A DNA stretch of 32,331 nt from Aquabacterium sp. (GTDB lineage Bacteria; Pseudomonadota; Gammaproteobacteria; Burkholderiales; Burkholderiaceae_C), in NCBI GenBank assembly GCA_017994835.1, contig JAGOKC010000022.1, positions 1 through 32,331 of the forward strand. The letters are read 5' to 3'. Shown here piece after piece: positions 26,209 to 32,331 of this stretch. The notes below the pieces were generated by a model. That model was not told where the DNA came from. It saw only the letters and a list, made by a program, of their open reading frames with translations, and made no database searches. A program made the translations under genes and the position numbers. Numbering within the stretch: the first letter of the stretch is position 1; every line of letters starts with the position of its first letter.

Positions 26209-28119
26209 TTAGGCAGTTTCACTGTGCTTCACACCCCCCCAAAAAGACGAGATGAGCAAAAGAGTGCCGCTCAAAAAAGTCAGCCTGGGCAGCTCTGTCA
26301 CGCTGATGACACAAAACAGCACACTGACCGACACCAACCCACCCAGTATCGGCAGCAACCATGTCTCGCCTGTGAAACAGCGACGATATACCTGCCTCAG
26401 TATGTAGAGGACCAACAACACATGGAAGAACGATCCTAACAGGCCGCGTTCTACCCACAACTCCATCCATAAATTGTCAGCGTGCCAGGGTCGGAAATAT
26501 CCCGTGCTGACAAAATACCAACCGCTGAAGCCCTGAGAGAAATCGGCATTTTGCGTAACCCCGTGGGGTATATTGTCCTGAATTTCCCAGCGTAATATGT
26601 CCACCGCTGCCCCTGGCTGCATGACGCTCAACATCGCCATGCCCTCGCGGTGGCGCGCCAAGCCCTCTCGCTCATCCATCGAAGGGCCGTTCAAGGGCCA
26701 CACGTGCACGCGTGCCGGTCCGGGTTGCACGGTGCCCAAGGCCTCCTGGCAACGAATCTCGTATAACAAGTGTCGTTCACACAACTGAAACCGCACATGG
26801 GTGGGTTGCTGTGCACGCAAGGTCAGGCGAACGACATGCGGCCCCGGTTGCAGTGCGGTGCGCCGTGCCAGGGCAAACCGCCCTGCCAACTCGGCCGAAA
26901 CAGTGGGGCCGCGCAGGCGCACTGCTGGCACGCCCACCTCGGGCGACCACGACACATCACCCGGCATGGCAGGCCCGTCAGGCAAGGCGCTGTGGCGCGC
27001 TGGCAAACGCCCCTGTCCGATGCCCCACCACCATTTTTCAGGCGAATCCAGCAAGCGGGACATGGACTGCCAATGCGCCCAACGGCGCTGCACATCGACA
27101 CTGGTGCTCGTCAACCGATCTGACGCAAATTGCCCCGCGCCCACCAGGCACACGGCCTCGGCCAGCAGTGCCGCCAGCAACCACGGCTGAGCGCGACCTT
27201 GCCAAGCCGGGATCGGAGTGAGGCGTTGAGGTTCGGGCAAACGCCTGTGCAACCAAACCAGCCACACGCTGCCGCCCACGAACACGCCCATCAAACCTCG
27301 CGAATAGGTGGTGACGACCGCATACACCAGCACCCCCAACAACGTAGCCGCCAAGGCCCATTGCCACGCTGCACGCGCACGCCACAAGGCCCACCATGCA
27401 AACGGGGCCGTCAAAGCCAGGTACACATCAATGGCACCGCCGCCCACATGCATCTCCCAGAATGCTGCTGTGGTGCGGTAGTCACTGCGCAAGTCCCACA
27501 GGCCGATGTACACCGCCCGCTCCCACACGGCCAGGGCGCACACCAGCACCAGGCCGGTCAGCATGCCCCAGTGCACACTGTGCCTGGCCTGCCTGGGCGA
27601 CCGGCGACTGAGCGCCAGCCAGCACGGTGCCAGCAACAGCAAACCCACCATGCTTTTGGCCACACGCCAGACATTGCCGGTGCTGTCGTAGCCGCCGAAC
27701 AGCAAATCAGGTGCGCCCCCTCCGGCATCGACCCAACCGCGCCAGGCCGACACCGCCCAGGTCAACAGCACCCCCGCCCATGCCAGCCGCATCGGCCATG
27801 ACAGGCTGTGCCAGACGCCGCGCAGATGAGCACAATCACGGGGCGAAACGTGACGCTGCCAGGCCTCATGGGCGTAGATGCCCCCCAGCACCAGCAACAA
27901 CAGCACATCGAATTCGTCGGTGACGCGCCAACCGCTCCAGACGCTCAGACTGGCCACGGGCAGCAAGCCCAGCAAAGCGGCCAAGCCAACATAGGGTCGC
28001 AGGGCCGACACACAGGCCAGGCCCACTGCCAGCAACACCCAGGGCACCGACAACCAGGGATGGATGCCCACCATCCCGAAGGCCGGCAGCCACAGGGCCA
28101 ACGCCATGACCCCGTACAC
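26209..28119 (-). CDS. O-antigen ligase/Wzy-like polytopic protein with large extramembrane insert
   Basis: 636 aa if started at GTG 28119, 4 nt after the decarboxylase stop; ATG 28107 (MALALWLPAF) is equally plausible. Longer frames to 28263 overlap the decarboxylase and look non-membrane. About ten TM helices lie in the first ~330 residues, including TYSRGLMGVFVGG, which fits the Wzy_C pattern. A soluble, beta-rich insert of ~200 residues follows (~325-540; MDEREGLARHREG...). WHADNLWMELWVERGLLGS then resembles the His-containing large-loop motif of O-antigen ligases, with 2-3 closing TM helices. Typical exosortase-A-associated ligases are near 400 aa, so the insert is notable. Probable role: polymerising or ligating lipid-linked glycan. 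Confidence 0.8.
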   Translation of the reverse strand: MYGVMALALWLPAFGMVGIHPWLSVPWVLLAVGLACVSALRPYVGLAALLGLLPVASLSVWSGWRVTDEFDVLLLLVLGGIYAHEAWQRHVSPRDCAHLRGVWHSLSWPMRLAWAGVLLTWAVSAWRGWVDAGGGAPDLLFGGYDSTGNVWRVAKSMVGLLLLAPCWLALSRRSPRQARHSVHWGMLTGLVLVCALAVWERAVYIGLWDLRSDYRTTAAFWEMHVGGGAIDVYLALTAPFAWWALWRARAAWQWALAATLLGVLVYAVVTTYSRGLMGVFVGGSVWLVWLHRRLPEPQRLTPIPAWQGRAQPWLLAALLAEAVCLVGAGQFASDRLTSTSVDVQRRWAHWQSMSRLLDSPEKWWWGIGQGRLPARHSALPDGPAMPGDVSWSPEVGVPAVRLRGPTVSAELAGRFALARRTALQPGPHVVRLTLRAQQPTHVRFQLCERHLLYEIRCQEALGTVQPGPARVHVWPLNGPSMDEREGLARHREGMAMLSVMQPGAAVDILRWEIQDNIPHGVTQNADFSQGFSGWYFVSTGYFRPWHADNLWMELWVERGLLGSFFHVLLVLYILRQVYRRCFTGETWLLPILGGLVSVSVLFCVISVTELPRLTFLSGTLLLISSFWGGVKHSETA

Positions 28120-28123
28120 GGCC

Positions 28124-29329
28124 CTACACCAGGATCTCAACGCAAGGCGGGTGTCCCAGGAAAGCCTGTGGACTGGCCGTGGCCCCATACGCGCCCGACT
28201 GGAACACCACCACCAGATCACCCTCTTGCGCCTTGGGCAAGGTGACCTTGTGCGCCAGCACATCCAGCGGCGTGCACAAAGGCCCGACCACGCTGACCTG
28301 CTCCATGGCCAGCTCGCCCACGCGGTTGCCCACGGTCACGGGGTAATTGCGGCGCAGCACCTGGCCAAAGTTGCCCGTGGCTGCCAGGTGGTGATGCAAG
28401 CCCCCATCGGTGACCAGGAAGACCTCGCCACGTGAGGTTTTGCGCTCCAGCACACGGGCCACGTAAATGCCGGCCTCTCCGACTAGAAACCGACCGAGTT
28501 CGACCACCAACTGCGCTTGCGGCCATAGCGCATGCACGCGCTGCTGCACGGCCAACAAGGCGTCGCGCACCGGCTGCAGGTCGAGCGGCTGCTCGCTTGG
28601 AAAATACGGAATGCCCCAGCCCCCGCCCACGTTGAGCTGGCGCACCGGCCCAGGCAAATCAGCCTGCAGCTTGAGCAGCATGTTCACCGAACGCTCGATC
28701 ATCTCGGCCAGCAACTCGGCCTTGAGCACCTGCGAACCTGCATACACATGAAAGCCTTCAAACTGCAAACCCGCCTGCGCCACGCGCCGCAACAAGGCAG
28801 GCACCAGCTCAATGTCCACGCCAAACACCTGTGCACCGCCACCCATGCGCATGCCCGCGCCACGCAATTCAAAATCGGGATTGACGCGCACGGCCACCCG
28901 CGCAGGCATGCCCATTTCGGTGGACAGGCGTGCCAGCAACTCGACCTCGCGAAACGACTCGACATGGAGCAGTGCCCCCGCTGCCAGCGCCTGACGCAGT
29001 TCAACTTCGCGTTTGCCTGGTCCGGCAAAACTGATGCGCGAGGGGGCACAACCCGCATCCAGCGCCGCCAACAGCTCATGACCGGACGCCACATCCATCC
29101 CGTCCACCCAGGGTGCCAGGCATGACAGCAAGGCAGGCATGGGGTTGGCCTTGAGCGCATAGTGCAGATGCACCCCGGTGGGCAGCACCGACCGAACCTC
29201 GGCCACCCGCTGGCGAATCCGCTCGCGGTCGTAGGCGTAAAACGGGGTCTGCCCCGCCCGCTCTGCCAGACGCTGCAGGGGCACCCCCCCGAGGCACAAC
29301 TGACCCTGGGTCACCTCAAAGCCGTGCAT
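28124..29329 (-). CDS. PLP-dependent decarboxylase, exosortase A system-associated
   Basis: 401 aa from ATG 29329 (GGAGA 4-5 nt upstream), overlapping the ligase stop by 14 nt; a longer frame to 29428 would overlap the ligase further. Fold-III (alanine racemase/LysA-like) barrel: PLP lysine K60 in HYALKANP, HVYAGSQ, NVGGGWGI, ELGRFLVGEAG, DGGLHHHLA, and the active-site Cys motif GPLCTPLD. It belongs to the ornithine/diaminopimelate decarboxylase superfamily. The flanking AMP ligase, ACP and hydrolases match the exosortase-A-associated set, whose substrate is unknown. Confidence 0.92.
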   Translation of the reverse strand: MHGFEVTQGQLCLGGVPLQRLAERAGQTPFYAYDRERIRQRVAEVRSVLPTGVHLHYALKANPMPALLSCLAPWVDGMDVASGHELLAALDAGCAPSRISFAGPGKREVELRQALAAGALLHVESFREVELLARLSTEMGMPARVAVRVNPDFELRGAGMRMGGGAQVFGVDIELVPALLRRVAQAGLQFEGFHVYAGSQVLKAELLAEMIERSVNMLLKLQADLPGPVRQLNVGGGWGIPYFPSEQPLDLQPVRDALLAVQQRVHALWPQAQLVVELGRFLVGEAGIYVARVLERKTSRGEVFLVTDGGLHHHLAATGNFGQVLRRNYPVTVGNRVGELAMEQVSVVGPLCTPLDVLAHKVTLPKAQEGDLVVVFQSGAYGATASPQAFLGHPPCVEILV

Positions 29330-30968
29330 CGTCTCTCCAGCGTTGACGGTCAAACTTGCCATTGGGGTTGCGCGGCAAGGGAGCCACCACCCACACCACC
29401 TCTTTGGGCACCATGTAGGCAGGCACAACCAACTTGAAATGATTCAACAGGGCTGTGGTCCGGTCTTCGTCGGGCGCGGCACCAGGGTTCGCGCCATGCA
29501 CCACCAGCTTGATCACGCTGCCCAGCGCCTCGTCGGGCAGCGGCACCGCCACGGCTTCGAGCACACCGGCATGGGCCATCGCCACTTCTTCCACCTCGGT
29601 CGGGCTGACCCGGTAGCCAGAGGTTTTGATCATCTCGTCGTGGCGGCCCACAAAGTACAAAAAACCGTCGGTGTCACGCCGCACCGTGTCGCCCGAAAAC
29701 ACCGCCACTTCGGGCATGGCCCCACCCCGTCCGGCTTTGAGCAGACCAGGCGGCAAGGGCTTGAAGCGCTCGGCCGTGGCCTCGGGCCGCTGCCAATACC
29801 CCAATGTGACAAGGGGTCCACGCTGCACCAACTCGCCCGGCTCATCGTTGTCACACAGGCTGCCATCGGGGCGCAACACCAGCACCTCGGCATTGGGAAT
29901 GGCCTTGCCGATGGAATCAGGGCGAAGGCCGACCTCGTGGGGGGGCAAATAAGTGGCCCGAAACGCTTCGGTCAGGCCGAACATCAAAAAGGGCTGGGTG
30001 GACGGCGCACGTGCCTGCATGCCAGCCAGCACCGATCGCGACAATCGCCCTCCGGTGTTGGCCCAATAGCGCAGGTGCTGGGCGGCCTCGGGCTGCCACT
30101 CAAGGGTGGTCAGTTGCGCAAACAAGGGGGGCACCGCTGTCAGGCCGGTGATTTTGTAGCGCGCCAAGGCCCGCACCACGTCAGTGGGCAAAAGGTAATT
30201 CAGCAGCACCACGCGCGCACCCACCAAAAAAGCCGTGGTGAGCTGGCTGAAACCCGCATCAAACGACAGGGGCAAGGCGGCCAGCAAAACATCATTGGCG
30301 TGGTTGCCCAGATAAGTTGCCACGCTGCCCGCACCAGCAAGCAAGTTGCGGTGCGAGACCATCACGCCCTTGGGCAGACCAGTGCTGCCCGAGGTGTAGA
30401 AAATGACGGCCAGATCGGTTTCAAGGCCACGGGTGAAAACGACGTCCGAGAGTTTTGCCACCGCGCACACGGCATCGACCGAAGCGTAAGCCACGCGCCG
30501 GGTGGCATCGACCTCGGCTGGTGTCAGCCTGCCTGCATCGGCACCGCAACCCACCACCTGCCGCACATCGGGACACGCCTCAAACAGCGCGGGCCACATC
30601 GACTGCCGACTGACTGGACTGATCAACACCGACGCGCCACTGTCTTGCAAAATGTGCTGGATCTGAGCTGGCTTGAGCACGGGGTTGATGGGCACCAACA
30701 CCCCTCGCGCCTGGCACACGGCAAACATGGCGGCCACGGTGTCAAGCTGCTTGTCAGCCACCACGGCCACACGCTCGCCCGGTTGCAGACCCAGAATCTT
30801 CAGTCCCTTTGCCCAGGCGGTGATGCGCGACTGCAGGGCAGCATATTCCCAGGAAGCATCGCCCGTGACCAGCGCCACGCGCGCAGGCCAGCATGCCGCA
30901 GCACGCGCGGGCAGATCATGCAGCAATACCGGAGGAAGGCCCCCCCTGAAATCGGGCACCAAAGACAT
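29316..30968 (-). CDS. Acyl-CoA ligase (AMP-forming), exosortase A system-associated
   Basis: 550 aa ANL-superfamily enzyme. The adenylation P-loop YTSGSTGLPKG is at 191-201, followed by the FGLTEAF motif, then GDTVRRDTDGFLYFVGRHDEMIKTSGYRVSP (hinge and A8 region) and the catalytic lysine K538 in NPNGKFDRQ. It activates a carboxylate as an acyl-AMP, probably for loading onto the divergently encoded ACP (31005-31259) or CoA. No Shine-Dalgarno precedes ATG 30968; a TAACAT -10-like box ends 6 nt before it. First gene of the long minus-strand run. Confidence 0.92.
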   Translation of the reverse strand: MSLVPDFRGGLPPVLLHDLPARAAACWPARVALVTGDASWEYAALQSRITAWAKGLKILGLQPGERVAVVADKQLDTVAAMFAVCQARGVLVPINPVLKPAQIQHILQDSGASVLISPVSRQSMWPALFEACPDVRQVVGCGADAGRLTPAEVDATRRVAYASVDAVCAVAKLSDVVFTRGLETDLAVIFYTSGSTGLPKGVMVSHRNLLAGAGSVATYLGNHANDVLLAALPLSFDAGFSQLTTAFLVGARVVLLNYLLPTDVVRALARYKITGLTAVPPLFAQLTTLEWQPEAAQHLRYWANTGGRLSRSVLAGMQARAPSTQPFLMFGLTEAFRATYLPPHEVGLRPDSIGKAIPNAEVLVLRPDGSLCDNDEPGELVQRGPLVTLGYWQRPEATAERFKPLPPGLLKAGRGGAMPEVAVFSGDTVRRDTDGFLYFVGRHDEMIKTSGYRVSPTEVEEVAMAHAGVLEAVAVPLPDEALGSVIKLVVHGANPGAAPDEDRTTALLNHFKLVVPAYMVPKEVVWVVAPLPRNPNGKFDRQRWRDDARL

Positions 30969-30974
30969 GAAATG

Positions 30975-30980
30975 ATGTTA
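30975..30980 (-). promoter_or_regulatory. -10-like box of acyl-CoA ligase gene, possible leaderless start
   Basis: TAACAT on the minus strand, 6 nt before ATG 30968, with no Shine-Dalgarno. The -35 is poor (TGCATT at 15 nt). Confidence 0.3.
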
Positions 30981-30992
30981 CGGCAGAAACTC

Positions 30993-30998
30993 TAGAAT
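30993..30998 (+). promoter_or_regulatory. -10-like box of ACP gene, possible leaderless start
   Basis: TAGAAT, one mismatch from TATAAT, 6 nt before ATG 31005. No Shine-Dalgarno precedes that ATG and no clear -35 is seen. A second ATG at 31014 has a GGAT a few nt upstream. Confidence 0.35.
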
Positions 30999-31004
30999 GC
31001 ACCC

Positions 31005-31259
31005 ATGGATGTCATGAAACATGTACTCAGGGTGGTCGATGATGCTTTGCATCTGCAGGGTAACGCGTTGGCTTTTGATGCCAACACCCCCTTATTGGGG
31101 AGTTTGCCGGAATTGGATTCCATGGCGGCCGTGGCCTTGATCACCGGATTGGAAAATCATTTTGGTGTCACATTTGATGAAACTGATCTGAATGCCGACA
31201 CCTTTGCCACCGTCGGCAGTTTGTGCCGCTTGGTGCAGGCTTATGTGAGCCCGCCCTGA
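31005..31259 (+). CDS. Acyl carrier protein, exosortase A system-associated
   Basis: 84 aa, small acidic four-helix carrier. The phosphopantetheine serine is S39 in LPELDSMAAV, in the usual D-S-M/L context, followed by ITGLENHFGVTFDETDLNADTFATVGSL, typical ACP helix III-IV. It is divergent from the AMP ligase by 36 bp and is followed after 2 nt by hydrolase 2. It probably carries the acyl or amino-acyl group activated by the ligase (inference). ATG 31014 is an alternative start. Confidence 0.9.
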   Translation: MDVMKHVLRVVDDALHLQGNALAFDANTPLLGSLPELDSMAAVALITGLENHFGVTFDETDLNADTFATVGSLCRLVQAYVSPP

Positions 31260-31261
31260 CC

Positions 31262-32101
31262 ATGGCCGACTTGCTGCCCGACGCCTTCTTTTTGCCGGTT
31301 CGCGGCGGATCGCTGTTTTGCCTGTACCACGCCGCCCAAGGGCCCGTACAGCGCGGGCAGGTGCTGCACCTGCATCCGTTTGCCGAAGAGCTCAACACCT
31401 GCCGACGCATCAGCGCGCAGTTCGCGCGAGCCTTGTCTGCGGCCGGTTATGCGGTGCTGCAGTTCGACATGCACGGCTGTGGTGACAGCGAAGGCGATTT
31501 TGGCGATGCCACCTGGGCCATCTGGTTGAACAATGCCCACGATGCTCTGGCCGAGTTGCACCGGCGTGCAGGCGAGCCCACCAAAGCAGCCCCCTTGTGG
31601 CTGTGGGGTGTGCGCAGCGGAGCCTTGCTGTCAGCCGACATGCTCAAGGACATGACGGCCCCATGCCATGTGCTGTGGTGGCAGCCGGTGGTCAGCGGGC
31701 AGCAGGTGTTGCAACAGTGGTTGAGGCTGGATGCGGCCAAGGCGTGGCTGGGTCAAGGCCCGTCGGGCAAAGCGTTATCGCCCAGCGACCAACTCAAACA
31801 AGGGCAGACCGTGCATGTGGCGGGCTACCCCATCACTCCAGCCCTGGCGCAAAGCCTCAGCCCCACCACGCTGCAGACTGGCGCGCCCGCCGTGGGTGCT
31901 GACGCTCGGCTGTTGTGGATGGAGTTGACGGCATCTGAACCCGACGATTTGCCCCCAGCCGTGACACGCCATGCGCGGATCTGGCAAAACGCGGGCTGGG
32001 CTGTGAGCACGCATGCGCTTGCCTGCGCGCCGTTCTGGCAACAGTTTGGTGACACCGATGCCCCCGCCCTGGCACAAGCCAGTCTGGCCGGCATGGCATA
32101 A
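31262..32101 (+). CDS. Hydrolase 2, exosortase A system-associated (alpha/beta hydrolase)
   Basis: 279 aa from ATG 31262, 2 nt after the ACP stop; a longer frame begins inside the ACP gene and is rejected. Alpha/beta-hydrolase features: HLHPFAEELNTCRR (oxyanion region), VLQFDMHGCGDSEGDF, and a nucleophile elbow GVRSG (S119). Order ACP - hydrolase 2 - hydrolase 1 is that of exosortase-A-associated loci. The substrate is unknown; it may be a thioesterase acting on the ACP-bound intermediate (inference). Confidence 0.9.
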   Translation: MADLLPDAFFLPVRGGSLFCLYHAAQGPVQRGQVLHLHPFAEELNTCRRISAQFARALSAAGYAVLQFDMHGCGDSEGDFGDATWAIWLNNAHDALAELHRRAGEPTKAAPLWLWGVRSGALLSADMLKDMTAPCHVLWWQPVVSGQQVLQQWLRLDAAKAWLGQGPSGKALSPSDQLKQGQTVHVAGYPITPALAQSLSPTTLQTGAPAVGADARLLWMELTASEPDDLPPAVTRHARIWQNAGWAVSTHALACAPFWQQFGDTDAPALAQASLAGMA

Positions 32102-32111
32102 CAAGGCCGCC

Positions 32112-32331
32112 ATGTCGCACGCCACGTATCAGGAAACGCCCATCCGCATCGACAGCCCGCAGGGCACAGCATGGGGCGTGGTGTGCGCGCCTGCACACGG
32201 CATGCAGTCTGCCCACCTTGGCGTGGTGTTTGTGTCGGGTGGTTTTCAGTACCGTGCGGGCAGCCACCGCCAAACAGTGCAACTGGCGCGGCATCTTGCG
32301 ACTGCCGGCGTGGCTTCCCTGCGGTTTGATC
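32112..32331 (+). CDS. Hydrolase 1, exosortase A system-associated (3' truncated by window)
   Basis: The first 73 codons are visible from ATG 32112, 10 nt after the hydrolase 2 stop. VVFVSGGFQYRAGSHRQTVQLARHL and VASLRFD match the N-terminus of exosortase-associated hydrolase 1, an alpha/beta hydrolase. The nucleophile region lies beyond the window. Confidence 0.85.
   Translation, partial: MSHATYQETPIRIDSPQGTAWGVVCAPAHGMQSAHLGVVFVSGGFQYRAGSHRQTVQLARHLATAGVASLRFD

Noticed and set aside
29343-30995. 550-codon open frame on the plus strand opposite the acyl-CoA ligase
   Set aside because: Product is His/Gln-rich with no domain; it mirrors the ligase gene, whose ANL motifs are unambiguous. An artefact of high GC3.

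Overview
The window looks like a chromosome segment from a GC-rich betaproteobacterium, most likely Burkholderiales and perhaps Comamonadaceae. The grounds are gene content (XrtA/PEP-CTERM accessory genes, a Lap adhesin module, an HprK-related kinase A cassette) and the strong GC3 bias that opens long shadow frames in every gene. This placement is an inference. I see no tRNA, rRNA, insertion sequence or CRISPR array, and no gene-free stretch above 300 bases.

Region 1 (1-6910) is a surface-adhesion module. It holds the 3' end of a large RTX/type I-secreted adhesin (+), a LapD-type c-di-GMP receptor (-), a LapG-type periplasmic cysteine protease (-), and a TolC/LapE-type outer-membrane channel (+) with an unusual C-terminal NTF2-like domain. 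A strong bidirectional terminator closes the region. In the Pseudomonas paradigm LapD holds LapG inactive at high c-di-GMP, and LapG cleaves the adhesin when c-di-GMP falls.

Region 2 (6931-14528) holds an SDR dehydrogenase (-), an EF-hand-rich protein (-) preceded by a good match to a sigma-28 (FliA) promoter, and a four-gene YbhGFSR/RbbA-like ABC-2 exporter operon (+): HlyD-type adaptor, tandem ATPase and two permeases.

Region 3 (14466-18299, all -) is the most interesting part, a tight five-gene cassette. In transcription order it encodes a twin-arginine-type eight-cysteine protein, a PqqD-like protein (HPr-rel-A type), an HprK-related kinase A, an NTP_transf_5-type nucleotidyltransferase and an exported trypsin-like protease. 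A sigma-54-type promoter (GG-N10-GC with TTGCA) sits ahead of the first gene, with an imperfect inverted repeat at enhancer distance. The cassette's function is unknown. It looks like a peptide or protein modification system, and the sigma-54 activator PrsR is encoded just upstream.

Region 4 (18497-32331) is an XrtA/PEP-CTERM-associated exopolysaccharide locus. On the minus strand, in transcription order: acyl-CoA ligase, PLP decarboxylase, O-antigen-ligase-like membrane protein, sugar transferase, PrsK histidine kinase, PrsR response regulator, PrsT TPR lipoprotein. Divergently, on the plus strand: an acyl carrier protein, exosortase-associated hydrolase 2, and the start of hydrolase 1, cut by the window edge. 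Neither the exosortase nor a PEP-CTERM substrate lies in the window. The divergent ligase/ACP starts are only 36 bp apart and may both be leaderless.
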